In this document: positions 1 to 9,477 of the stretch, piece by piece | Layout of the letters: each line of letters opens with the position of its first letter | Numbering within the stretch: the first letter of the stretch is position 1 | NCBI GenBank assembly: GCA_001304855.1 | Contig: BBZN01000032.1 | Location: 1 to 47,987, forward strand | Reading direction: 5' to 3' | Length of the DNA: 47,987 nucleotides | Source of the DNA: Clostridia bacterium UC5.1-1D2 | GTDB taxonomy: Bacteria; Bacillota; Clostridia; Lachnospirales; Lachnospiraceae | Translations under genes and position numbers: made by a program | Notes under the pieces: model-generated | What the model was told of the DNA's origin: nothing | The model's input: only the letters and a program-made list of their open reading frames with translations | The model's database searches: none

Positions 1-24
1 ACCTTTGAACATAAATGTATGATT

Positions 25-96
25 GCGCGAGTGGCTCAGTGGTGGAGTATCGCCTTGCCAAGGCGAGGGTCGCGGGTTCGAATCCCGTCTCGCGCT
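25..96 (+). tRNA. tRNA-Gly (anticodon GCC)
   Basis: The 7-bp acceptor stem GCGCGAG pairs with CTCGCGC, and the D arm is present. The anticodon stem encloses the loop TTGCCAA, giving anticodon GCC. The T arm contains GGTTCGAATCC. CCA is not encoded. A terminator hairpin follows directly. Confidence 0.96.
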
Positions 97-101
97 CTAT
101 A

Positions 102-142
102 ATAGTGGAAGACTTATATGGTAAAGCCTTCCGCTATTTTTT
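102..142 (+). terminator. Terminator after tRNA-Gly
   Basis: ATAGTGGAAG (102-111) pairs with CTTCCGCTAT (128-137), with one T-G wobble, and runs into six Ts. The following stretch to about 345 is AT-rich with A tracts, and I see no gene in it. Confidence 0.8.
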
Positions 143-345
143 GTTTGGCAAATTTCTTTACAGAAGCCGCCTGTTAAGCTTGTACAAATTGATGGGCCCT
201 ATTAGTCTAAATGCGTTAGAAAAATATGATTTGTCATACAGTTTTTTTGCATTTTTAGAAAAAAAAATTCAAAAAATGCTCCACAAACGGCGGAAAATAA
301 CGTCCTGGCACGTTTCGGACAACATCTACTATACAATTATAACTG

Positions 346-373
346 TTGACAAAATATCGACATATGTTACAAT
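346..373 (+). promoter_or_regulatory. Sigma-A type promoter of the DUF3798 transporter operon
   Basis: TTGACA (346-351), a 16-bp spacer and TACAAT (368-373) lie about 47 bp before the lipoprotein start. A GGAGG ribosome binding site follows at 411-415. Confidence 0.75.
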
Positions 374-420
374 AGATGAAAGGTTTTATTGTCCTTTTGT
401 AAAAAAAATGGAGGTTAACT

Positions 421-1707
421 ATGAGAAAAATTATTAGCATCTTGCTGGCAGCTACTATGGCTTCCGCCCTTGTGGCCTGCGGCAACACAAACACCACCCC
501 AACTGAGAGCAAGGCTCCTGAGGCGCAGACTTCTGCTGCACAGGCTTCAGGCGAGGAGAATTCTGAGGAACCGACTGCTGAGGCAGGCGAAGCCAGCGAT
601 TTCCACATCGGTATTGTCACCGGTTCTGTTTCCCAGTCCGAGGATGACAGACGAGGCGCTGAGGCATTTCAGGCTGAGTACGGCGAGGATATGGTCAAGC
701 TTGCCATCTATCCCGATAACTTTACGGAGGAGCTTGAGACTACCATCCAGACAATCGTAAATCTGTCCGACGATCCTCTGATGAAGGCAATTATTGTTAA
801 TCAGTCTGTTCCGGGAACAACTGAGGCTTTCCGTAAGATTAAAGAAAGCCGTCCTGACATTATCTGTATTGCAGGTGAGGGTCATGAGGATCTGCCTGAG
901 ATCGGCAGCGCTGCCGATCTGGTGTGCAACAATGACTTCGTAGCCCGCGGCTATTTGATTATCCGCACTGCTCATGAGTTGGGCTGCGACACCTTCGTTC
1001 ATATTTCTTTCCCACGTCATATGGCTTACGAGACTATGAGCCGCCGTGTGGCAGTTATGAAGGAAGCCTGCAAGGAATTTGGCATGGAGTTTGTTCTGGA
1101 GACCGCTCCCGACCCAACATCTGACGTTGGCGTTGCAGGCGCTCAGGCATACATTCTTGAGAAGGTTCCGGAGTGGGTTGAGAAATACGGCGAGAATGCT
1201 GCCTACTTCTGTACTAATGACGCGCATACCGAGCCACTGCTTAAGCAGCTGCTTGAGTACGGCGGTTACTTTATTGAGGCTGACCTTCCTTCCCCGCTTA
1301 TGGGATATCCGGGAGCTCTTGGTATCGACCTGACCGCTGAGGCGGGCGACTTTGATAAGATTCTTGCCAAGGTTGAGTCTACCATCGTTGAAAAGGGCGG
1401 CGCCGATCACTTCGGCACATGGGCATATTCCTATGGTTATACAACATCCGCAGGTCTTGCACAGCATGCGATGAACGTTCTCAATGGTGAGAGCGAGCTT
1501 GACGATATCGACGATATTTCAAAGGCATACCAGAAATACTCACCTAAGGCTGAGTGGAACGGTTCTAACTACACGAATGTAGAGACAGGCGTTAAATTGG
1601 ACAATGTATTCCTGATTTACCAGGATACCTATATTATGGGCGATCCGGGACATTTCATGGGATCCACACAGATCGAAGTACCTGAGAAGTATTTTACCAT
1701 TAAGTAA
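421..1707 (+). CDS. DUF3798 substrate-binding lipoprotein of an ABC importer
   Basis: This 428-residue protein should be the extracytoplasmic solute-binding component of the ABC importer encoded just downstream. A lipoprotein signal peptide ends in the lipobox LVAC with the lipid-modified Cys at residue 20. An acidic Thr/Glu/Ala-rich linker to about residue 58 then leads into a periplasmic-binding-protein fold resembling the DUF3798 family, beginning at FHIGIVTGSVSQSEDDRRG. The start is set by GGAGG six bases upstream. The gene is undamaged, unlike most neighbours. A stem-loop after the stop may reduce read-through into the ATPase gene, giving excess binding protein over transporter. The ligand is unknown. 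The companion ATPase and permeases are of the nucleoside/sugar (BPD_transp_2) type, so a nucleoside- or sugar-like ligand is possible but not shown. Confidence 0.88.
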   Translation: MRKIISILLAATMASALVACGNTNTTPTESKAPEAQTSAAQASGEENSEEPTAEAGEASDFHIGIVTGSVSQSEDDRRGAEAFQAEYGEDMVKLAIYPDNFTEELETTIQTIVNLSDDPLMKAIIVNQSVPGTTEAFRKIKESRPDIICIAGEGHEDLPEIGSAADLVCNNDFVARGYLIIRTAHELGCDTFVHISFPRHMAYETMSRRVAVMKEACKEFGMEFVLETAPDPTSDVGVAGAQAYILEKVPEWVEKYGENAAYFCTNDAHTEPLLKQLLEYGGYFIEADLPSPLMGYPGALGIDLTAEAGDFDKILAKVESTIVEKGGADHFGTWAYSYGYTTSAGLAQHAMNVLNGESELDDIDDISKAYQKYSPKAEWNGSNYTNVETGVKLDNVFLIYQDTYIMGDPGHFMGSTQIEVPEKYFTIK

Positions 1708-1737
1708 GACGCTTTCTAATAATAACAAATTTGGATA

Positions 1738-1776
1738 ACAGTGGGGGAGTCACTCTCCTCCTGCTGTTTTTAGGTG
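1738..1776 (+). terminator. Intercistronic stem-loop / partial terminator
   Basis: An imperfect hairpin, ACAGTGGGGGAG against CTCCTCCTGCTGT, is followed by five Ts between the binding-protein and ATPase genes. In binding-protein operons such elements often cause partial termination; that role here is inferred. Confidence 0.5.
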
Positions 1777-1786
1777 GGGCATAACG

Positions 1787-3373
1787 ATGACAAATAACAA
1801 CACTCCCTTGTTGGAGATGCGAAATATCAAGAAGGATTTCTTCGGCAATCAGGTCCTGACCGATATCAATTTTTCTTTGAAAGCCGGCGAGGTTCTTGGC
1901 CTTGTAGGTGAAAACGGCGCTGGAAAAAGCACCCTGATGAAGCTTCTTTTTGGCATGGACGTAATAAGAGAAACCGGCGGTTATGGCGGAGATGTCCTGA
2001 TTAACGGCGAGAAGGTCAGCTTCTCGACGCCATTTGACGCGCTGAATGCGGGGATCGGTATGGTACACCAGGAGTTTTCATTAATCCCGGGCTTTACAGC
2101 TACAGAGAATATCCTGCTCAACCGCGAACCGAAGAAAACGAATATAATTTCAGAAATTTTTGGAGACAGATTAAACACTCTTAACTATAAAGAAATGTCC
2201 GAACGCTCACTTCAGGCTATCGATAAAATGGGCGTTAAGATTGACGCGGATATGGTTATCAGCGATATGCCGTTGGGCACAAGCAGTTCACGGAGATTGC
2301 ACGCGAGCTCAGCAAAGATCAGCTGAAATTGCTGATTCTTGATGAGCCCACAGCCGTTCTAACTGAAAAGGAGGCGGAAGCTCTTCTGGAATCCATACGC
2401 AACATGTCGGCCAAAGGCATTGCTGTTATTTTTATTACCCATCGTCTCCATGAGATATTGACGGTCTGTGATAAAGTGGTAATCATGCGTGACGGCTATG
2501 TTGTAAAGGATGTGCCTGCGAAAGAAACGGATGTTGCGGATATTACGAAGTGGATGGTTGGAAGAAATATCCAGACTTCCGCCAGAGCGGATATCCGGAT
2601 TGATCCCAACTCCAAGACCATTATGTCTATCCGCAATCTATGGGTGGACATGCCCGGAGAGACGGTGCGCAATGTCAATCTTGACATCAAGGAAGGCGAG
2701 ATTCTGGGAATCGGCGGACTGGCAGGGCAGGGCAAACTGGGTATTCCCAACGATTATGGGTCTGTACAGCGCAGGCGGTACGGTGGAATTTGACGGAAAG
2801 GAGATTCCTCTCAATAGTCCCAGAAAATGTCTGGACGCTTCCCTTGCCTTTGTTTCCGAGGACAGAAGAGATGTGGGCTTGCTTCTTGACGAGACGCTGG
2901 AGTGGAATGTTGCTTTTAGCGCCATGCAGATTCAGGACAAGTTCCTTAAGAAATATTTAGGAGGCCTGGTGTCATGGAGAGATGAGAAGGCAATCCGCGA
3001 AGTAACCCAGAAATACATTGATGAACTAATGATTAAATGCACCAGTTCCCAGCAAAAGGCCAAGGAGCTTTCCGGAGGAAACCAGCAGAAGGTATGCCTT
3101 GCAAAAGCTTTTGCTCTGGAGCCCAGATTCCTGTTTGTATCCGAACCCACACGAGGTATTGATGTCGGCGCTAAGTCACTGGTACTGGAGGCTCTTAAGA
3201 AGTTTAACAAAGAGCATGGTGTAACAGTTGTCATGATTTCGTCCGAGCTTGAGGAATTGCGGACGACCTGTGACCGCATCGCCATTGTTTCGGGAGGTAA
3301 GATTGCTGGAATCCTGCCGGCGACCGATTCTTCAGAAGAATTCGGCCTGCTCATGGTCAGCCAGGTTAAATAA
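1787..3373 (+). CDS. ABC importer ATPase with two nucleotide-binding domains (RbsA/YufO type), frame broken twice
   Basis: Cytoplasmic ATPase that would power import of the DUF3798 ligand. The first nucleotide-binding domain has Walker A GENGAGKST near residue 46 and Walker B LLILDEPTAV. The second is degenerate at its P-loop (GLAGQGKLGI), as usual in this family, but keeps the ELSGGNQQKV signature and a degenerate Walker B (FVSEPTRGID). The reading frame breaks near 2279 (one base missing, GGCC to GGC before the Q-F-T-E-I-A-R-E-L segment) and near 2752 (net two bases missing). Restoring three bases gives 529 codons, the expected family length. The gene is followed 12 bp later by the first permease. 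I regard the breaks as sequence errors. Confidence 0.88.
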
Positions 3374-3385
3374 AGGGGAGACAGC

Positions 3386-4464
3386 ATGGGAAATATAGAA
3401 AATAAAACAACCAATTTTGGAAATAAGTCGGAATTCAAGAAACTCGTTGACAACTTTGGCCTGCCCAGATTGATTATCGCCGGATTCCTTCTGGTACTCT
3501 TCATTCTGGCGCCTTTTGTGGGAGCCGATCTCCCGACGCAGATAACGAATACAATCAACCGTTTCAGCTGGAACGCGGTTATGGTGTTGGCAATGGTGCC
3601 AATGGTGCATTCCGGCTGCGGTTTGAACTTTGGACTTCCTCTGGCATAATCTCAGGTCTTTTGGGAGCTACGCTGTCCATACAGTTTGGCTTTACGGGAG
3701 CCATGAGCTTTGTCATGGCAATTCTGATTGCCACGCCCTTTGCTCTGATATTTGGCGGCGGTTACGGCTGGCTGCTGAATAAAATCAAGGGCGGTGAGAT
3801 GATGATCGCCACCTATGTGGGCTTTTCATCCGTGTCCTTTATGTGTATGATGTGGCTTCTGCTGCCTTATAGCAGTCCTACGATGGTATGGGGCCTTTCC
3901 GGTAAGGGACTTCGTACGACAATCTCTCTGGAAGGTTTTTACGACAAGGTGCTTGCCAACTTCATGCAGATTAATATAGGACATTTTTCAATCCCTGTAG
4001 GCACCCTCCTGTTCTTTGGAGTTCTGGCTTTCTTAATGTGGGCCTTTCTCCACACAAAGACAGGTACGGCTATGACTGCAGTGGGCTCTAATCCGAACTT
4101 TGCCCGGGCATCCGGTATTGATATTGACAAGACAAGAATGCTCTCCGTTATTATGTCCACCTGGCTTGCCGCAGTCGGTATTCTGGTATATGAGCAGGGC
4201 TTCGGTTTTATCCAGCTTTATATGGCGCCCTTCTATATGGCGCTTCCGGCAGTGTCTGCAATCCTCATCGGAGGAGCTTCAGTCAACAAGGCATCCATTA
4301 CTAACGTTATCATCGGTACATTCCTGTTCCAGGGTATTGTAACCATGACCCCAACGGTAATGAATTCCATGATTCATATGGATATGAGCGAGGTTATCCG
4401 TATCGTTGTTTCAAACGGTATGATTCTTTACGCTTTGACCAGAAAGACGGAGGGATCAAAATGA
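3386..4464 (+). CDS. ABC importer inner-membrane permease 1, one frameshift
   Basis: Polytopic membrane protein of the BPD_transp_2 family (branched-chain amino acid, ribose and nucleoside importer permeases). It contains the motif GLNFGLPLG and the cytoplasmic-loop segment AVGSNPNFARASGIDI that contacts the ATPase. The frame is lost near 3640, where TCTGGGCATA reads TCTGGCATA. Adding one G joins the halves into 359 residues. The stop overlaps the next permease start as ATGA (4461-4464), indicating translational coupling. It shares its architecture with permease 2, and the two probably form a heterodimeric channel. Confidence 0.86.
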
Positions 4465-5587
4465 GTAAAAAACGGAAAAATAGCGGCGACGATTTCATTC
4501 TGGAACTAGCCCGGGATAATTATGTGCCGCTGATGTTTGTCATTATCTGCACCGTCTGCATCCCGGTATCCGGATTTTCTCCGGCGTACCTGATTAACGA
4601 GATTGTTACCAGACTGGGAAGGAACGCCTTCCTAATCCTCAGCCTTCTGATTCCCATTATGGCGGGAATGGGCCTCAACTTCGGTATGACGCTGGGCGCC
4701 ATGGCTGGTCAGATTGGCCTGATTTTTGCAGCCGACTGGCAGATATGGGGAATCCCGGGTATGATCCTCGCCATGATTATTTCTATACCCATCTCTGTTC
4801 TCCTGGGGCTTCTTTGCGGAAAGCTGCTGAATATGGCCAAGGGCAGAGAGATGGTCACCAGTTATATTATAAGCTTTTTTATGAATGGTCTGTATCAGCT
4901 TGTGGTGCTGTATATGATGGGTTCGGTTATTCCCATTATCCACTCCTCCATAAAGCTGCCCAGAGGATATGGCGTCCGTAATACAGTCAGCCTCCTGAAC
5001 ATGAGACAGTCGCTGGACAACCTTCTTGCCGTCCGTATCGGCGGCGTCAAGATTCCTGTGCTGACCCTTATCGTTATCGGCCTGCTTTGTCTGTTCATTA
5101 TATGGTTCCGCAGGACGAAACTGGGGCAGGACATGCGGGCTGTGGGCCAGGACATGAATGTGGCGGGCGATGCAGGCATCAAAGTGGAGAGAACCAGAAT
5201 TATCGCCATTGTAATGTCCACAGTCTTTGCCGGTATAGGCATGGTCATCTATCTGCAGAATATGGGTAACATTTCTACCTACAGCTCCCATACCCAGATA
5301 GGTATGTTCTGTATCGCTGCGCTGCTGGTAGGAGGAGCTTCTGTTGATAAGGCTTCCATCGGCAACGTATTTCTGGGAGTTATCCTGTTCCATCTGATGT
5401 TTATTCTGGCGCCCACTGCAGGCGCAAAGATTACGGGTGATTCCATGATCGGTGAATATTTCCGTGTATTCATCTCCTATGGAGTTATAACGGTCGCTCT
5501 TATTATGTATGAAACGAAAAAACGGAGAGCCAAGGGTAGGCTGGTCATCAGCTTGAACTTGATCAGAGCGAGGAGGGGGAGAATTGA
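4461..5587 (+). CDS. ABC importer inner-membrane permease 2
   Basis: A second BPD_transp_2-type permease with about eight to ten hydrophobic segments. It carries GLNFGMTLG, the same position as GLNFGLPLG in permease 1, and the ATPase-contact segment AVGQDMNVAGDAGIKV. As written, the frame runs to 5612 with an unusual basic tail. One missing base near 5535-5540 would instead give a tail ending LELDQSEEGEN and a stop at 5585-5587. That stop overlaps the next gene's TTG start as TTGA, mirroring the upstream ATGA junction. I prefer this shorter form of 375 residues. Confidence 0.84.
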
Positions 5588-6057
5588 AAAACAAACGTAC
5601 CATTCTTTTTAGGGTGGGAGCAATCTTACTTCTGCTCATCATTGCAGGTATCATGATGGTAATCGGCCGCGGACATACGGTATATATAGACAATAAATCT
5701 CTGGATTACAACGGCCAGACCTATTCCACCCCCTATAAGGTAGTGGTGTATGTGGACGGTGAACAGGTGGCAAAGCTTAGGGACAAAGAGCGTGGCATGG
5801 CAACCTGTATTGGACAAAAATTCACCATGAGCCTTGAGATTACCCAGGAAAAAGGGGGGAATGAGGAGACGACCACCGTATCTCTGAATCTGCCCTATCA
5901 CATGGACGGTATAGCCATCAATCTGCCGGCCTATCTGGCAGGGCTGCCCGAAGAGGTATATCTTTCAGAGTTCAGGATTGAACCGGAAGTGCCGGAAGAG
6001 ACGGAAGAGTCCAGTGATGAAAACTCCTTAGGAGAATTTGAATTGGGAGACATTTAA
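5584..6057 (+). CDS. Small single-pass membrane protein (DUF6672-like) of the DUF3798 importer operon
   Basis: A 157-residue protein with an N-terminal transmembrane segment at about residues 9-28, followed by an extracytoplasmic domain (segment TYSTPYKVVVYVDGEQVAKL). The tail, from about residue 132, is strongly acidic. It starts with TTG overlapping the permease stop, with a GAGGGGGAG-rich ribosome binding site. Its place as last gene of the operon suggests an accessory role in the importer, for example as a membrane-anchored partner of the binding protein. I recall DUF6672 proteins in this context, but the family name comes from memory and the function is unknown. Confidence 0.72.
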   Translation: MKNKRTILFRVGAILLLLIIAGIMMVIGRGHTVYIDNKSLDYNGQTYSTPYKVVVYVDGEQVAKLRDKERGMATCIGQKFTMSLEITQEKGGNEETTTVSLNLPYHMDGIAINLPAYLAGLPEEVYLSEFRIEPEVPEETEESSDENSLGEFELGDI

Positions 6058-6073
6058 ACATAATTTTACTTTG

Positions 6074-6106
6074 GCCGGCAGGTGGCAATAAACTTGCCGG
6101 CTATTT
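6074..6106 (+). terminator. Stem-loop ending the importer operon
   Basis: GCCGGCAGGT (6074-6083) pairs with ACTTGCCGGC (6092-6101) with one wobble, followed by a weak T-rich stretch. Nothing else is recognised up to the next gene at about 6245. Confidence 0.6.
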
Positions 6107-6244
6107 GTGACTCATTTGGATAAAAAGGAACAGGCTTCCGCCTTTTAGTCTGCTTGTCATATCAGGAAAAATATACTATAATAGGCGAAATGGACTGTTT
6201 AGTCAATTAAAGAAGGAAAGTAAAAGGATGGGCGGATTAGAGAG

Positions 6245-6967
6245 ATGACTGGATTAGGAACGATTGTAAACATGGCGGCAATTATAGCAGGATGCTGTGC
6301 AGGACTTATGATAAAGGGGGGCCTGCCCAGGCGGATACAGGATACCATATCAAATGCAGTGGGGCTTTGCGTGGTGTTTACAGGCGTTACAGGCGCTTTA
6401 AAAGGGCTTATGAGTGTAAGCGGTACCGGCTTTGAGACAAGAGATTCCCTGGTGACGGTGATCTGCATGGTAGCAGCGCCGCCATGGGGGGAATGGATCA
6501 ATGTGGAGTACAGGCTGGAACAGCTGGGGGAGTGGTGCAGGAAAAAGGTGCCCGGGGCTCAGGCGTCGGGCACCTTCACAGAGGCATTTGTAAGCAGTTC
6601 CCTGCTGTTTTGTGTGGGCGCTATGGCAATTGTAGGCTCTCTGGAGGACGGACTCAGCCACAGCTATAATACGCTGTTTACAAAGGCAGTGATGGATGGG
6701 GTGCTCTCTATTGTGTTTACCGCAGCCCTGGGAATCGGAACCCTGTTTTCTATCTTCCCGGTAGGCATTTACCAGGGAAGTATTACCCTCTTGGCGGGGG
6801 TAGTTAAACCCTATCTTTCCGATTTGATGGTGGGGAGAATTTCCTGTATTGGATCTGTTTTGATATTCGGCCTGGGATTGAATCTGGTGGTGGGAAGTAA
6901 GATTAAGATAGGGAATCTGCTTCCGGCTGTGTTTATGCCGGTGATTGTGTGTCTGCTGGGTTTTTAG
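6245..6967 (+). CDS. DUF554 family membrane protein (YdfK/YqgA-like)
   Basis: A 240-residue polytopic membrane protein with about six or seven hydrophobic segments. It opens with GTIVNMAAIIAGCCAGLMIK and shows the family's IxxAVGLCVVFTGVTGALKG region and the central FVSSSLLFCVGAMAIVGSLE motif. The family's function is not established. Around residues 78-83 the usual G-A-x-x-G-E-W is replaced by A-P-P-W-G-E-W. This fits one lost G near 6479 and one extra G in the run near 6485-6490, a compensated local frameshift leaving about four wrong residues. It stands alone, with a short gap to the aminotransferase gene. Confidence 0.87.
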   Translation: MTGLGTIVNMAAIIAGCCAGLMIKGGLPRRIQDTISNAVGLCVVFTGVTGALKGLMSVSGTGFETRDSLVTVICMVAAPPWGEWINVEYRLEQLGEWCRKKVPGAQASGTFTEAFVSSSLLFCVGAMAIVGSLEDGLSHSYNTLFTKAVMDGVLSIVFTAALGIGTLFSIFPVGIYQGSITLLAGVVKPYLSDLMVGRISCIGSVLIFGLGLNLVVGSKIKIGNLLPAVFMPVIVCLLGF

Positions 6968-7000
6968 TGAATGGAATATAGAGTGTGAGGAGAATGAATC

Positions 7001-8195
7001 ATGGAATTTGCAAAGAGGATGGATCGCTTTGGAGAGGGGATCTTTTCAAAGCTGGCAGAGCTCAAGAAGGAGAAGATTTCAAAGGGAGAGGAGGTAATTG
7101 ATCTAAGCATCGGAGCTCCCAACATACCGCCGGCGCCTCACATAAGGGAGGCGTTGTGCCGCGGAGCTGCCAAACCGGAGAATTATGTCTATGCGATCAG
7201 CGACAGGAAGGAACTGCTTGAAGCAGCGGCCCGGTGGTACGAAAGACGCTACAATGTAAAGCTGGATCCCGGCACTGAAATCTGTTCGCTCTTAGGATCT
7301 CAGGAGGGACTGTCACATATTGCCTTTACCATAGCCGATGAGGGGGACGTGGTTCTGGTTCCTGATCCCTGTTATCCTGTATTCGGAGACGGACCACAGA
7401 TAGCGGGGGCCAGCCTTTATTACATGCCTCAGAAGAAGGAGCACGATTATGTTATCCAGCTGGAGGAGATCCCTGAGGATGTGGCAAGAAAAGCAAAGCT
7501 GATGGTGGTGTCCTACCCCAACAACCCGACGGCCGCCATGGCTCCGGATTCTTTCTATGAGGAACTGATTGTATTTGCAAAAAATATAATATCATTGTTC
7601 TTCATGATAACGCATATAGTGAGCTTGTGTTCGACGGAAGAACCTGGGGCAGTTTTCTGCGGTTTCCCGGAGCAAAGGAGGTGGGAGTGGAATTTAACTC
7701 CCTCTCTAAACCTATGGACTGGCCGGTGCGAGAGTCGGATTCTGCCTGGGCAGCCAGGAGGTAGTTTCTAAGCTGAAGCTTTTGAAATCCAACATGGATT
7801 ACGGCATGTTTCTGCCTATACAGGAGGCCGCAATCGCAGCCATCACCGGAGATCAGAGCTGTGTAAGGACTACCATGAAGGCTTATGAGAAGCGGAGAAA
7901 TATAATGTGCGACGGCTTTACCTCCATTGGCTGGAAGATGGACCGCCCCCCTGCAACTATGTTTGTGTGGGCAGCGATTCCCGAGAATTACGTCAGCTCC
8001 GAGAAATTTGCCATGGATATGGTGGAGAAAGCAGGCGTGCTTGTGACTCCGGGCAGCGCCTTTGGGCCCTCCGGAGAGGGATTTGTGCGTCTGGCTCTTG
8101 TTCAGGATGAGGAGGCGCTCCACAAGGCCATTAAAGCTGTCAAGGAGAGCTATATCCTTCCTGAACAGGTTACAGATGGGAGGAATGGGAGATAA
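7001..8195 (+). CDS. PLP-dependent class I/II aminotransferase (LL-DAP/aspartate aminotransferase-like), two frameshifts
   Basis: Fold-type I pyridoxal-phosphate enzyme that transfers an amino group between an amino acid and a 2-oxo acid; the substrate cannot be assigned. The N-terminal part has [15 protein letters not shown] and [13 protein letters not shown] (the conserved N-P-T). The corrected middle contains the Schiff-base lysine in NSLSKP and the phosphate-binding arginine in the AGARVGF-like segment. The frame breaks near 7580 (one A lost from an A run) and near 7708 (one C lost in AAACCCTATGG). Restoring both gives 398 residues, typical of the family. A GAGGAG ribosome binding site precedes the ATG. 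Confidence 0.87.
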
Positions 8196-8230
8196 ACAGG
8201 CGGGGATGCCGGTTCAGGCAGGCTGGCAGG

Positions 8231-8721
8231 ATGACGAAACAAACAGAAGGAGCAGCCGGGTATTTTAACCGGTGGCATTTGATACTGATAATCTATGTGT
8301 GCATTATATACGGAAATTCTCTCACACCGGCTGTTATCTCCTCGAAAGAAAGCGGGTTTGTACTTGGGCAGCTTAAGGCATTTTTGGAAATGGCAGCCTT
8401 GGACAGCAGGTGGCTTACGGAGCATATCGTGAGGAAAACGGCTCATTTCGCAGAGTATGCAGGTTTGGGCGTTCTCCTGGCGCTGAGCTTTAAAACCTGG
8501 ACCGGGTCTGTAAAATACGGACTACGGACAGCCTTGGAGCTGGCCTTTGTGATCCCCTTTGCAGATGAGACGATCCAGCTCTTTGTGCCCGGGCGGTCAG
8601 GCAGGTGGATGACGTCTGGCTGGATGTGAGCGGCGCTTTTTTCGGACTGATAATCATGACTTGTCTGATGAAAATGTTCGGAAAAGGGAAGAATAGGTTT
8701 AAAGAAAGGAATCACAGGTGA
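8231..8721 (+). CDS. VanZ-like membrane protein, one frameshift
   Basis: A small polytopic membrane protein of the VanZ-like family. Visible marks are an N-terminal transmembrane helix with YGNSLTP, the RKTAHFAEYAGLG motif and the D-E-x-x-Q-x-F-V-P-G-R loop. At about 8602 one C is missing (GGCCAGGTGG reads GGCAGGTGG). The restored frame continues Q-V-D-D-V-W-L-D-V-S-G into a final hydrophobic helix and stops at 8719-8721 (163 residues). The gene ends 7 bp before truA. VanZ itself affects teicoplanin susceptibility, but most homologues have no known role. Confidence 0.82.
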
Positions 8722-8728
8722 AGGGTGA

Positions 8729-9477
8729 ATGAATGTTGCGGTATGGCTGGCCTACGACGGCACGCGGTATGACGGATGGCAGAAGCAGGGGAATACGGAC
8801 AGGACGGTTCAGGGGAAACTGGAAGCTGTATTGGAGCGTTTTTCCGGCCAGCCTGTGGAGGTTCACGGTTCCGGACGGACAGACGCCGGGGTTCATGCCA
8901 GAGGCCAGGTGGCAAATTTTCATCTGGAAAAGAAGCAGGAACCGCTGAGGTGATGGAGTATTTGAACCGGTATCTGCCTGAGGATATCTCAGTCTGGAAG
9001 GCCCGGGAGGCGCCCGAAAGATTCCACAGCCGTCTCAATGCCCTCAGAAAGACCTACCGCTATCAGATTGAGATGGGGCTTAAGAAGGATGTGTTTGAGA
9101 GACATTATTATTATGGGCTGGGACAGATGCTGGATATAGAACGGATGAAAGCTGCATCCGCGCTGCTGACAGGCACCCACGACTACAGAAGCTTCTGCGG
9201 CAACCGAAAGATGAAAAAATCCACAGTGCGGACAATCGAAGCTATCAGCTTTACCTGTCCTGGAGATTCCAGACTCCATATTTTATATACAGGCAGCGGG
9301 TTTTTGCAGCAGATGGTGCGAATACTGACAGGAACTCTCATCGAAGTGGGGCTGGGCAGGCGCAAGCCGGAGGAAATGACATGGATTCTGGAGTCCATGG
9401 ACCGTCAGGCGGCAGGTTTTACGGCCCCCTCTGAGGGATTGTTTTTGGAACAGGTAGAATACGGGGATTTGATATGA
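8729..9477 (+). CDS. truA: tRNA pseudouridine(38-40) synthase TruA, one frameshift
   Basis: Isomerises uridines 38-40 in the anticodon stem-loop of tRNAs. The catalytic motif GRTDAGVHA contains the nucleophilic Asp52. Further family marks are [10 protein letters not shown] near the N-terminus, [14 protein letters not shown] and the C-terminal [11 protein letters not shown] segment. The frame is lost near 8948, just after KKQEPL. One added base gives 249 residues, the normal TruA length. The stop overlaps the next start (ATGA at 9474-9477), so the two genes are probably co-transcribed. Confidence 0.93.

Noticed and set aside
15..437. 140-codon plus-strand frame across tRNA-Gly
   Set aside because: It spans a tRNA, its terminator and an operon promoter, so it is not a gene.
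547..1467. 306-codon open frame on the minus strand
   Set aside because: It is exactly antisense to the intact DUF3798 gene and has no ribosome binding site or family features.
4632..5693. 353-codon open frame on the minus strand
   Set aside because: Antisense shadow of permease 2; its composition (His/Gln/Asp-rich) reflects reading a membrane protein gene backwards.
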